From: JBDLSY01 sp043777895
GTDB taxonomy: Bacteria; Pseudomonadota; Gammaproteobacteria; Burkholderiales; Burkholderiaceae_C
Assembly: GCA_043777895.1 (NCBI GenBank)
Contig: JAYWHD010000062.1
Coordinates: 1-10,395 of the forward strand
Reading direction: 5' to 3'
Length of the DNA stretch: 10,395 nucleotides
Part shown: positions 1 to 5,651 of the stretch, one piece after another
Position numbering within the stretch: the first letter of the stretch is position 1
Layout of the letters: each line of letters opens with the position of its first letter
Position numbers and translations under genes: made by a program
The notes under the pieces: generated by a model
What the model was told of the DNA's origin: nothing
The model's input: the letters and a program-made list of their open reading frames with translations, nothing else
Databases searched by the model: none

Positions 1-336
1 CTATTAGACAATGTACCTATCACTGCAGATGTATTTAACCAAGAACCCTTTGGACCTATTATTAGCGTTCAGGCGTTTAACACACTAAGTGAAGCCATTA
101 ACGAAGCCAATCGTTTGTCGTATGGGCTAGCGGCTTATGCGTATACAGGTTCATTAAAAACAGTATATCGCTTTTCTAATGAGCTACAAGTCGGTATGCT
201 TTGGATTAATCAAGCGGCGGTTACTTGGCCAGAACTGCCTTTTGGGGGAGTCAAAGACAGTGGTTATGGCAGCGAAGGCGGTTCAGAAGCTTTGATGCCT
301 TATTTAAATACTCGCCTTGTTAGCATCGTAATTTAG
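1..336 (+). CDS. NAD(P)-dependent aldehyde dehydrogenase, succinate-semialdehyde dehydrogenase-like (C-terminal part)
   Basis: This is the 3' part of a gene that begins left of the window; frame 1 is open from base 1 to a TAG stop and gives the last 111 residues. The fragment carries the ALDH-family EPFGPI motif at fragment residues 15-20, whose Glu and Phe contact the nicotinamide cofactor in characterised members. Near the end is LPFGGVKDSGYGSEGG, the conserved C-terminal segment that packs in the oligomer interface. The catalytic Cys and Glu lie upstream and cannot be seen. The VGMLWINQ and SPELPFGG-like wording resembles succinate/glutarate-semialdehyde dehydrogenases of Burkholderiales, but substrate cannot be fixed from this part. 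Family membership is near certain; substrate is inference. It converges with the YccA-like gene across a 152-bp spacer. An internal TTG at 115 is not the start, because the homology runs upstream of it. Confidence 0.9.
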   Translation, partial: LLDNVPITADVFNQEPFGPIISVQAFNTLSEAINEANRLSYGLAAYAYTGSLKTVYRFSNELQVGMLWINQAAVTWPELPFGGVKDSGYGSEGGSEALMPYLNTRLVSIVI

Positions 337-345
337 TTATACATT

Positions 346-377
346 AATTTAAGTAAATTTTAAGTAAATTTAAAATA
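346..377. repeat. 10/11-bp tandem repeat, three copies
   Basis: Units AATTTAAGTA, AATTTTAAGTA and AATTTAAAATA follow one another directly in the spacer after the aldehyde dehydrogenase stop. The third copy is diverged. No function is evident. Confidence 0.55.
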
Positions 378-379
378 AA

Positions 380-453
380 TAAAAAGGGCATTATTTAGCA
401 AGTTTATCAAAATAGAAAACAATAGAAAACAATAGAAAACAACACCCTTTTTA
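380..453. terminator. Possible bidirectional terminator with an expanded loop
   Basis: TAAAAAGGG at 380-388 is the exact reverse complement of CCCTTTTTA at 445-453. This gives a 9-bp stem with a T-run on the 3' side when read from either strand, as expected between two convergent genes (aldehyde dehydrogenase ending at 336, yccA-like ending at 489). The loop is about 56 nt, much longer than in ordinary intrinsic terminators, and over half of it is a decamer repeated three times. The stem is seen directly; terminator function is inference, and the long loop lowers confidence. Confidence 0.35.
411..440. repeat. Decamer AATAGAAAAC, three perfect tandem copies
   Basis: Three identical 10-bp units occupy 411-420, 421-430 and 431-440. 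They lie inside the loop of the candidate terminator between two convergent genes. Identity of all copies suggests recent slippage duplication. Confidence 0.85.
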
Positions 454-488
454 ACACTTTTTTAATTGCACAAGCAAACTATTACTGA

Positions 489-1181
489 CTATTCGCGGCT
501 GCTACCAATGCCTAATAAGGACAATAAAGTACTAAAAATATTGTAGACATTTAAGTAAACAGTGAGTGTGGCAGTAATATAATTGGTTTGACCGCCATTA
601 ATAATTTGGTTTAAGTCGTACATTAAATAAGCCGAAAATAAAACCAAACAAATAACAGTCAATATTAAAGCAAACCCGGGTATATTTAAGAATACAGACG
701 CAATTCCAACGACTAACAGGGCTATTGTGGCAATCATTAAGAATTTTCCCATAAAACTTAAATCACGCTTAATAAAGCCTGCTAAACCAGCCATTGCTGC
801 AAAAATGGCTGCTGTACCGCCTACAGCCAACATAATCAGCTCTGCACCATTGGCGTAGTTTAAGGTACGGTCAATAATGCGGGATAACATCAACCCCATA
901 AAAAAAGTAAATGCCATTAACCATGTAATACCTGTTGATGTAGTACTATTTTTTTGTACCATGTGCATCATCCAAAATGAACCCACTAAAAATATGCCCA
1001 TAGTCATCATGGGACTAAAACGCATCATATTGGCTAAACCACTTGAAACGCCTAATACTGCCCCTAAAATAGTGGGAATAAGACTAATTGCAAGCAACAT
1101 ATAGGTTTGACGCAATACTTGGTTTTGCGTAGTATTGACTACAATAGTTTGTGTAGTTCGGGCGGGTAAATCAAAAGACAT
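489..1181 (-). CDS. yccA: BI-1/YccA-family (TMBIM) inner-membrane protein
   Basis: A 230-residue very hydrophobic protein with seven likely membrane segments, at about residues 27-45, 56-74, 85-103, 113-136, 146-165, 168-187 and 205-224. The C-terminal signature SAYLMYDLNQII followed by GGQTNYITATLTVYL and YNIFSTLLSLLGI matches E. coli YccA and other bacterial Bax-inhibitor-1 proteins. It includes the conserved Asp after the sixth segment (D189). In E. coli YccA is known as a substrate and modulator of the FtsH membrane protease; some relatives are pH-sensitive calcium channels. Which role applies here is not visible. The ATG is preceded by a strong AAGGAG Shine-Dalgarno about 8 bases upstream, which fixes the start. 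The gene is divergent from fbp across 391 bp and convergent with the aldehyde dehydrogenase, so it is probably monocistronic. Length is normal for the family. Confidence 0.88.
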   Translation of the reverse strand: MSFDLPARTTQTIVVNTTQNQVLRQTYMLLAISLIPTILGAVLGVSSGLANMMRFSPMMTMGIFLVGSFWMMHMVQKNSTTSTGITWLMAFTFFMGLMLSRIIDRTLNYANGAELIMLAVGGTAAIFAAMAGLAGFIKRDLSFMGKFLMIATIALLVVGIASVFLNIPGFALILTVICLVLFSAYLMYDLNQIINGGQTNYITATLTVYLNVYNIFSTLLSLLGIGSSRE

Positions 1182-1200
1182 GTAAAACTCCTTTTTAAAA

Positions 1201-1224
1201 ATATTAGAATATTAGAATATTAAA
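1201..1224. repeat. 8-bp tandem repeat ATATTAGA, three copies
   Basis: Units ATATTAGA, ATATTAGA and ATATTAAA lie directly upstream of the yccA-like Shine-Dalgarno on the minus strand. The third copy has one change. Confidence 0.8.
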
Positions 1225-1241
1225 AATCAAAACGTAAATTA

Positions 1242-1295
1242 AATAATTAAATTTTGAATAATTAAATTTTGAATAATTAAATAATTAAATAATTA
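1242..1295. repeat. Compound tandem repeat: 15-bp unit x2 followed by 8-bp unit x3
   Basis: AATAATTAAATTTTG is present at 1242-1256 and again, identical, at 1257-1271. It is followed without a gap by three identical copies of AATAATTA at 1272-1295. The 8-bp unit is the first 8 bases of the 15-bp unit, so the array looks like two nested rounds of duplication from one seed. Confidence 0.85.
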
Positions 1296-1515
1296 GTTGT
1301 ATTTAAGCATTAAACACAGACAAAAGACAGAGAAACTAATATAAACTAAAAAACTCTATATTCTACTAAACGACTTTATCTATCAATAATAAATTGTATG
1401 TAATTGTATGTTTATGTCAATATACTCAATAATTAATAAACTATATGATTAATACTATGAGTAGTAAATGACTAAACAACTGCGATAAAATAATTATTAA
1501 TTTTAAATATATCAT

Positions 1516-1550
1516 CTAAATACTAAATACTAAATACCAAATCCCAAATA
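1516..1550. repeat. 7-bp tandem repeat, five copies, upstream of fbp
   Basis: Heptads CTAAATA, CTAAATA, CTAAATA, CCAAATC and CCAAATA run head to tail and end 22 bp before the fbp ATG. They lie where the 5' untranslated leader or the ribosome standby site would be. Any regulatory effect is speculation. Confidence 0.8.
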
Positions 1551-1572
1551 TTTATCTAAATTTAAAAAACCT

Positions 1573-2607
1573 ATGAAACGCAAAACTTTAACTCAATATT
1601 TAATTGAAGAACAACGCATTAACAATACTATTCCAAGCGATTTACGCTTACTGTTAGAAGTGGTAGCCCGTTCGTGCAAACACATTAGCAACGCTGTGAG
1701 TAAAGGTGCATTGGGTGATATTTTAGGTGAGGCAGGTACAGGCAATATTCAAGGCGAAGCACAAAAAAAATTAGATGTGATTGCTAATGATGTGTTGCTA
1801 GAAGCCAATGAATGGGGTGGACATTTAGCCGCAATGGCCAGTGAAGAAATGGATACTTTTGTCGCTGTTCCCAGCCGTTATCCACAAGGCGAATATTTAT
1901 TATTGTTTGATCCATTAGACGGCAGCAGTAATATTGATATTAACGTGTCTATCGGTACTATTTTTAGTGTATTGAAAGTACCTAGCAATCCTGTTGATTT
2001 TACTAATATTGCTTCTGAAACGCCCCGTACTATTACAGAAAGTGATTTTTTACAACCAGGCCATCAACAAGTGGCGGCAGGTTATGCTATTTATGGCCCT
2101 CAAACACAATTGATTTTAACAGTCGGCAACGGTGTTTATGGCTTTACTTTAGACCGCGAGTTAGGCTCTTGGATATTGACGCAAGAACGTATGACTATCC
2201 CTGTGGATACACAAGAATTTGCCGTTAATATGAGTAACCAACGCCATTGGGCAGCACCGACTCAACAGTATGTTAATGAGTGTATTCAGGGGAAAACTGG
2301 GGTACGCGGCAAAGATTTTAATATGCGTTGGGTCGCTGCAATGGTCGCAGATGTGCATCGTATCTTAAACCGTGGTGGTATTTTTATGTACCCTTGGGAT
2401 AGCCGTGAACCCAACAAGCCGGGTAAATTACGTTTAATGTATGAAGCCAATCCTATGAGCTGGCTGGTAGAGCAAGCAGGCGGGTTATCATCTACGGGTA
2501 CTCAACGTATATTAGATATACAGCCCATAGAATTACATCAGCGTGTAGCTGTTTTTTTAGGCAGCAAACACGAAGTTGAACGCGTAATTGCTTACCATGC
2601 AGCTTGA
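1573..2607 (+). CDS. fbp: Fructose-1,6-bisphosphatase class 1
   Basis: Hydrolyses fructose 1,6-bisphosphate to fructose 6-phosphate plus phosphate, the committed step of gluconeogenesis, in the cytoplasm. The 344-residue protein carries the class 1 metal-binding and catalytic residues in order: EE at 91-92 in ASEEMD, DPLDGSSN at 113-120, and the later Glu in MYEANP (E291). NMSN at 219-222 and the KLRLMYEANPMSWLVEQAGG block are also family-typical. The opening MKRKTLTQYLIEEQR closely recalls Burkholderiales homologues, so the ATG at 1573 is the natural start even though no Shine-Dalgarno is visible before it. Its 3' end overlaps the mnmE start by 11 bp in a different frame, which suggests one transcript and translational coupling. 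Length is close to the family norm and no key residue is missing. Confidence 0.97.
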   Translation: MKRKTLTQYLIEEQRINNTIPSDLRLLLEVVARSCKHISNAVSKGALGDILGEAGTGNIQGEAQKKLDVIANDVLLEANEWGGHLAAMASEEMDTFVAVPSRYPQGEYLLLFDPLDGSSNIDINVSIGTIFSVLKVPSNPVDFTNIASETPRTITESDFLQPGHQQVAAGYAIYGPQTQLILTVGNGVYGFTLDRELGSWILTQERMTIPVDTQEFAVNMSNQRHWAAPTQQYVNECIQGKTGVRGKDFNMRWVAAMVADVHRILNRGGIFMYPWDSREPNKPGKLRLMYEANPMSWLVEQAGGLSSTGTQRILDIQPIELHQRVAVFLGSKHEVERVIAYHAA

Positions 2608-4012
2608 TAATTCGCCGATTATTGCAATCGCGACAGCAGCAGGACGCGGTGGAGTAGGCATTGTGCGTTTATCAGGCGGTAAAAATGTACTTCATCAATT
2701 AGCCTATCAATTGACGGGTAAACACTTGACTCCACGCTATGCAACTTATACACCTTTTTTAGAAGCTGAAACGCTGTATATTGTCAATGATAGTGTACTA
2801 AATACTGCCCCTAAAAAAGCAATCATTGACCAAGGTTTAGCACTATGGTTTCCAGCTCCAAACAGTTATACAGGTGAAGATGTTTTAGAACTCCAAGGCC
2901 ATGGAGGCCCTGTCGTTTTACAATTATTATTGAAGCGTTGCTTAACTATTGCTGCTGAACAGGCTATTAATTTACGCATTGCACAGCCTGGAGAATTTAC
3001 CCAACGGGCTTTTTTAAATGGGCAATTGGATTTAGCCCAAGCTGAAAGTGTTGCAGATTTAATTGAAGCGTCTACTGAAGCTGCTGCTAAAGCTGCCAGC
3101 CGTGCATTAAATGGCGTATTTAGCCAACGAATTCATACATTAGTACATCAACTGACACAGTTACGTATGTTAGTTGAAGCCACACTTGATTTTCCTGAAG
3201 AGGAAATCGAATTTTTGAAAACTGCTGACGCTATTGGACAATTACAACGTATCCAACAACAATTTAGTGAAGTCTATGCAGCGACCAAACAAGGTGCATT
3301 GTTACGCGATGGCATACGTGTTGTATTAGTCGGTGAACCCAATGTCGGCAAAAGTAGTTTATTGAATGCGCTAGCAGAACAAGATATTGCCATTGTTACA
3401 GCCATTGCAGGTACAACGCGAGACACCATTACACAAACAATTGTTTTAGAGGGTGTATCACTTGATGTGATTGATACAGCGGGTCTACGTGATACCAATG
3501 ATGAAGTAGAACGGCTAGGCATTGAACGTACTTGGGCTCAAATCAAAACAGCACACGTTATTTTGCGTTTATACGATGCGACTCAAACAACGTACCGTAA
3601 TTTAGATTTAGAATCACAATTACCTTCATCTTTACCCATAATACATGTTTTAAACAAAATTGATGTTGCACCAAAAGATTTTGATAAACGACCTAACTAT
3701 TTAGCTATCTCTGCAAAAACAGGGCAAGGATTAAATACCCTAAAAACAGAATTATTACGCCTTGCTGGGTGGAAAGTCAATCAAGGCAGCGAGGGCATCT
3801 ACATTGCTAGAGAACGGCATATTCAAGCACTTAATGCAGCCCAAGAACAGTTGAGTATCGCTCATAGTTGCGCTCAAATGGGTGATCAGTCTTTAGATTT
3901 ATTTGCCGAGTCTTTACGGGTAACACAGCAATATTTAGGTGAAATTACGGGTGAATTTACCAGCGATGATTTACTAGGCGTTATTTTTGGTCAGTTTTGT
4001 ATTGGTAAATAA
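2597..4012 (+). CDS. mnmE: tRNA-modification GTPase MnmE (TrmE)
   Basis: With MnmG it installs the (carboxymethyl)aminomethyl group at the C5 of wobble uridine 34 in certain tRNAs. From the ATG at 2597 the protein has 471 residues. The N-terminal folate-binding domain starts with AAGRGGVGIVRLSG. A G domain is inserted in the helical domain: P-loop GEPNVGKSS at 246-254, switch I GTTRDT at 272-277, DTAGLRDT at 293-300, NKID at 353-356 and SAKTGQGL near 372. The protein ends in FCIGK, whose Cys (468) is strictly conserved, so it is full length. An in-frame TTG at 2588 would add three residues, but the ATG fits the family better. The start lies inside fbp with little Shine-Dalgarno, which points to coupled translation. 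mnmE is usually downstream of yidC on the rpmH strand; here it runs in the opposite direction. Confidence 0.97.
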   Translation: MQLDNSPIIAIATAAGRGGVGIVRLSGGKNVLHQLAYQLTGKHLTPRYATYTPFLEAETLYIVNDSVLNTAPKKAIIDQGLALWFPAPNSYTGEDVLELQGHGGPVVLQLLLKRCLTIAAEQAINLRIAQPGEFTQRAFLNGQLDLAQAESVADLIEASTEAAAKAASRALNGVFSQRIHTLVHQLTQLRMLVEATLDFPEEEIEFLKTADAIGQLQRIQQQFSEVYAATKQGALLRDGIRVVLVGEPNVGKSSLLNALAEQDIAIVTAIAGTTRDTITQTIVLEGVSLDVIDTAGLRDTNDEVERLGIERTWAQIKTAHVILRLYDATQTTYRNLDLESQLPSSLPIIHVLNKIDVAPKDFDKRPNYLAISAKTGQGLNTLKTELLRLAGWKVNQGSEGIYIARERHIQALNAAQEQLSIAHSCAQMGDQSLDLFAESLRVTQQYLGEITGEFTSDDLLGVIFGQFCIGK

Positions 4013-4041
4013 TTAATTATGCGTAAAATATAAGACTGTTA

Positions 4042-4070
4042 TTGGTATTTATTTTTATAATTTTTATAAT
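4042..4070 (+). promoter_or_regulatory. Candidate sigma70-type promoter for grxD
   Basis: TTGGTA at 4042-4047 (four of six to TTGACA) and a perfect TATAAT at 4065-4070 are separated by exactly 17 bp. The -10 lies inside a 9-bp tandem repeat that also supplies TATAAT at 4056 and TATAGT at 4074. The expected start is near 4077, giving a leader of about 90 nt. Chance matches are frequent in such AT-rich DNA, so this is moderate evidence only. Confidence 0.45.
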
Positions 4071-4078
4071 TTTTATAG
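4052..4078. repeat. 9-bp tandem repeat TTTTTATAR, three copies (upstream of grxD)
   Basis: Units TTTTTATAA, TTTTTATAA and TTTTTATAG follow directly on one another. The same unit is tripled again at 8860-8886 before gyrB. Confidence 0.85.
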
Positions 4079-4111
4079 TACTTATCAACTTATATTATTG
4101 TTTATCAATAT

Positions 4112-4144
4112 TTATTATTACTTTATTATTACTTTATTATTACT
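4112..4144. repeat. 11-bp tandem repeat TTATTATTACT, three perfect copies
   Basis: Identical units occupy 4112-4122, 4123-4133 and 4134-4144. They are followed by a diverged start of a fourth (TTACTTATT), immediately upstream of the grxD ribosome binding site. Confidence 0.9.
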
Positions 4145-4156
4145 TTACTTATTTTC

Positions 4157-4162
4157 AAGGAA
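4157..4162 (+). promoter_or_regulatory. Shine-Dalgarno that decides the grxD start
   Basis: AAGGAA sits 5 bases before the ATG at 4168. The reading frame is open upstream to a TTG at 4042, but that extension is translated microsatellite DNA. This site marks ATG 4168 as the true start. Confidence 0.8.
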
Positions 4163-4167
4163 CTCAT

Positions 4168-4503
4168 ATGACTTCTAATGCTACAAATGTACAAGATTTT
4201 TTAAAAAAAACTGTAACAGACAATGCTATTGTATTGTTTATGAAAGGTACAGCACAATTTCCTCAATGTGGTTTTTCAGGCAAAGCGATAGCTTTACTTA
4301 AACAATGCGGGGCAAAAGATATTGTTACGTTTAATGTATTGTCTGATGATGAGGTAAGACAGGGAATTAAAACATTTTCTAACTGGCCAACTATTCCTCA
4401 ACTCTATATTCAAGGTGAGTTTATTGGTGGCAGCGATATTATGAATGAACTATTTGAACAAGGTGAACTACAAACTTTAGTTGCACAGGTAAGCCAAGCT
4501 TAA
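4168..4503 (+). CDS. grxD: Monothiol glutaredoxin, Grx4/GrxD family
   Basis: A 111-residue cytoplasmic monothiol glutaredoxin that, in characterised members, binds a glutathione-ligated [2Fe-2S] cluster, often with BolA proteins, and takes part in Fe-S cluster delivery. The CGFS active site is at residues 34-37, after the conserved Lys in VLFMKGT (K26). The glutathione-binding elements WPTIPQLYI (73-81) and GGSDI (87-91) are intact. The chosen ATG has a clear AAGGAA Shine-Dalgarno. It gives the usual family length, while the upstream TTG would add 42 residues of Ile/Phe/Tyr-rich repeat-encoded sequence. The gene lies downstream of mnmE on the same strand and ends 1 bp from the end of convergent yidD, where yidC would normally be found. 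Position next to yidD is probably a result of rearrangement rather than functional linkage. Confidence 0.95.
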   Translation: MTSNATNVQDFLKKTVTDNAIVLFMKGTAQFPQCGFSGKAIALLKQCGAKDIVTFNVLSDDEVRQGIKTFSNWPTIPQLYIQGEFIGGSDIMNELFEQGELQTLVAQVSQA

Positions 4504-4504
4504 A

Positions 4505-4714
4505 TTACGGCACAGGGTCGTAACCACCTTTAGCAAAAGGGTGGCACCGTGCAATACGTGTGCCAGTCAGCCAACCACCTTTAGCAGCACCATAGCGGGT
4601 AATAGCTTCCAATCCATAGCACGAACAGGTTGGCGTAAAGCGACAGGCTTTACCGACCCACGGACTCAATAAATAACGATAAGTTTTAATGATACTTAAA
4701 AATAAAAGCCGCAT
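4505..4714 (-). CDS. yidD: Membrane protein insertion efficiency factor YidD
   Basis: A small (69-residue) protein of the YidD/UPF0161 family, which associates with the inner face of the membrane through an N-terminal amphipathic helix and assists Sec/YidC-dependent insertion of membrane proteins. Visible family hallmarks are the hydrophobic N-terminus, the block CRFTPTCSCYGLEAI (24-38) with conserved cysteines 24 and 30, GWLTGTRIARCHPF (47-60) and the closing GGYDPVP. Its ATG shares one base with the rnpA TAA stop (TAATG), a standard translational-coupling junction. Thus it is the third gene of an rpmH-rnpA-yidD operon. The usual next gene, yidC, is absent; grxD ends head-on 1 bp away, leaving no room for a separate terminator. 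Identification is firm. Confidence 0.95.
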   Translation of the reverse strand: MRLLFLSIIKTYRYLLSPWVGKACRFTPTCSCYGLEAITRYGAAKGGWLTGTRIARCHPFAKGGYDPVP

Positions 4715-5226
4715 TATTGCACTGATGATTCAACTAATAAAGGATAGGTACGTAGTAGTTGTTGTACCGCTTGTTCAAACATAGCACGCATACATTGCGT
4801 AAAAGCGGCACTGTGTGGGTTTAAGTATGACTGATGACGAATCAGCTGATTTTTAATCAGCGTTTTTTGTTTGGGAAGATTTTTTACTCTAAACAGACAA
4901 CGAATGCTGTGTGGTACATTTGAAGCCTCTAAATTATCCGAGTTTTTAGTTGCTATTAACTGATTCAAAGGCACTAAGTAAGTAACGCAGTGTGTACGAA
5001 GAACACGGCGAATACGATTACGGTCTACTGCTAAAGGATATGCTTTTTTAGACGCAATAATTCCTAAGTAAACTGTTGGATTTACTTTTACATCTTCTTT
5101 TGATTTATCTTGTAAAGACGTAAGTTTTATGTGGAAAAAATATGCGTCTGTACGGGCTAAAGGTTTAGTACGTATTAAGTCAGAAAAATGGTTTTCACCT
5201 AATAATGCTTGTAGCTGTTTAGGCAC
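4714..5226 (-). CDS. rnpA: Ribonuclease P protein component (C5 protein)
   Basis: Basic protein subunit of RNase P, which assists the RNA subunit in removing 5' leaders of precursor tRNAs. The diagnostic RNR motif is DRNRIRRVLRTH at 68-79, preceded by GIIASKKAYPLAVDRNR as in the family. The translated length of 170 residues is longer than the usual 110-130. The excess sits mainly in a polar stretch around residues 36-50 and in an insertion after the RNR helix, around 84-122. The start is a GTG: TAA lies in frame two codons upstream, and the next in-frame Met is at residue 146, so no ATG could serve. No Shine-Dalgarno is visible before the GTG, and a 57-bp gap separates it from rpmH. It overlaps yidD by one base. 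Family call is confident; the exact N-terminus is less so. Confidence 0.92.
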   Translation of the reverse strand: MPKQLQALLGENHFSDLIRTKPLARTDAYFFHIKLTSLQDKSKEDVKVNPTVYLGIIASKKAYPLAVDRNRIRRVLRTHCVTYLVPLNQLIATKNSDNLEASNVPHSIRCLFRVKNLPKQKTLIKNQLIRHQSYLNPHSAAFTQCMRAMFEQAVQQLLRTYPLLVESSVQ

Positions 5227-5283
5227 AAAGATTTATTTTACATCACTTGATTATGGGCAGTTCGTGGACAACTTATTAATAAA

Positions 5284-5418
5284 CTATAAACCTAAGCGTG
5301 TACGGCCTTTAGCACGGCGAGCACGAATAACGGCACGACCACCTTTTGTTTTCATACGAACTAAAAATCCGTGGGTACGGGCGCGGCGAACTTTTGAGGG
5401 CTGGTAGGTGCGTTTCAT
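5284..5418 (-). CDS. rpmH: 50S ribosomal protein L34
   Basis: Encodes a 44-residue basic protein of the large ribosomal subunit. It begins MKRTYQPSKVRRARTHGF and ends RRAKGRTRLGL, matching the full L34 pattern of Lys/Arg-rich short proteins with the invariant KRT(Y/F)QPS opening and THGF block. It is too short for many ORF filters but unmistakable. It leads the rpmH-rnpA-yidD operon, read away from dnaA, with a good promoter at 5460-5488. The Shine-Dalgarno is weak (a GGA about 10 bases before the ATG). The THGFLVRMKTKGGRAV middle segment resembles betaproteobacterial L34 more than enterobacterial L34. Confidence 0.97.
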   Translation of the reverse strand: MKRTYQPSKVRRARTHGFLVRMKTKGGRAVIRARRAKGRTRLGL

Positions 5419-5459
5419 GACGAATCCAATTAATAATCATTTAAAATAGGTAACTCGCT

Positions 5460-5488
5460 ATTACACACGAAAATACTAAATACGTCAA
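5460..5488 (-). promoter_or_regulatory. Sigma70-type promoter for rpmH-rnpA-yidD
   Basis: Read on the minus strand: TTGACG at 5488-5483 (five of six to consensus), a 17-bp spacer, then TGTAAT at 5465-5460 (five of six). Transcription would start near 5453, about 35 bases before the rpmH ATG. Both boxes and the spacing are good and the position is right, making this the best promoter in the window. Confidence 0.6.
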
Positions 5489-5515
5489 GGTTTAAGCTAA
5501 ATTAAAATCTACTTA

Positions 5516-5544
5516 TTGAATTTATTTATTTATTTATTTATTAT
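5516..5544 (+). promoter_or_regulatory. Weak candidate promoter for dnaA
   Basis: TTGAAT at 5516-5521, a 17-bp spacer and TATTAT at 5539-5544. The spacer and -10 fall inside the TTTA microsatellite, so slippage would alter spacing. In such AT-rich DNA the match could be chance. Confidence 0.25.
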
Positions 5545-5557
5545 TTATTTATTTATT
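5521..5557. repeat. TTTA microsatellite
   Basis: Five perfect TTTA units at 5521-5540, a one-base slip (TTA), three further TTTA units and a partial TT. It lies between rpmH and dnaA, and length variation between strains would be expected. Confidence 0.9.
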
Positions 5558-5580
5558 CTTATAGTTTTATTTATATTTCA

Positions 5581-5613
5581 TCTTATTATTGTCTTATTAT
5601 TGCCTTATTATTT
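5581..5613. repeat. 11-bp tandem repeat TCTTATTATTG, three copies
   Basis: Units TCTTATTATTG, TCTTATTATTG and CCTTATTATTT run directly into the phased T-tracts. The core TTATTATT and the 11-bp period are shared with the array before grxD (4112-4144). Confidence 0.85.
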
Positions 5614-5637
5614 TTTTATCGTTTTTTATCATTTTTT
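5611..5637. promoter_or_regulatory. Three helically phased T-tracts before dnaA
   Basis: T-runs of 7, 6 and 6 at 5611-5617, 5622-5627 and 5632-5637 have centres 10-10.5 bp apart, separated by ATCG and ATCA. Tracts phased with the helix are known to bend DNA. Bending, and any effect on dnaA expression, is inferred. Confidence 0.5.
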
Positions 5638-5651
5638 AAAGATTGCTACAC

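Larger units (their letters stand above)
1182..1572. other. AT-rich divergent intergenic region (yccA-like / fbp)
   Basis: This 391-bp stretch holds no plausible gene. It must contain the promoters for the two divergent genes, but I could not pick a convincing -35/-10 pair for either among the many AT hexamers. It is notable for four or more short tandem repeat arrays listed separately, plus a 10-bp pair at 1394-1413 (TTGTATGTAA, TTGTATGTTT). fbp has no recognisable Shine-Dalgarno just before its ATG. Confidence 0.7.
4013..4167. other. mnmE-grxD spacer of low-complexity sequence
   Basis: The spacer holds two tandem repeat arrays (9-bp and 11-bp units) and a candidate promoter for grxD. No hairpin followed by a T-run is seen after mnmE, so some read-through from fbp-mnmE into grxD is possible. 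Confidence 0.6.
5419..5651. other. rpmH-dnaA divergent intergenic region
   Basis: A 233-bp non-coding stretch holding the rpmH promoter, a weak dnaA promoter candidate, a TTTA microsatellite, an 11-bp triplicate repeat and phased T-tracts. I see no DnaA box with fewer than two mismatches here, so the origin is placed on the other side of dnaA. Confidence 0.65.

Noticed and set aside
877..1104. Plus-strand open frame inside the yccA-like gene
   Set aside because: It is the antisense shadow of a conserved membrane protein gene with a clear start and ribosome binding site.
1201..1550. Clustered repeats as a CRISPR-like array
   Set aside because: Units are 7-15 bp, directly adjacent without spacers, and differ from array to array; no cas gene is present.
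4042..4167. In-frame TTG extension adding 42 hydrophobic residues to GrxD, resembling a membrane anchor
   Set aside because: The extension is translated tandem-repeat DNA, and an AAGGAA Shine-Dalgarno sits just before ATG 4168, which gives the normal family length.
5263..5271. DnaA box in the rpmH-rnpA gap (CGTGGACAA)
   Set aside because: It has two mismatches to the consensus and stands alone.
5129..5407. Plus-strand open frame of 92 codons across rnpA and rpmH
   Set aside because: It is antisense to two unmistakable genes and has no family resemblance of its own.
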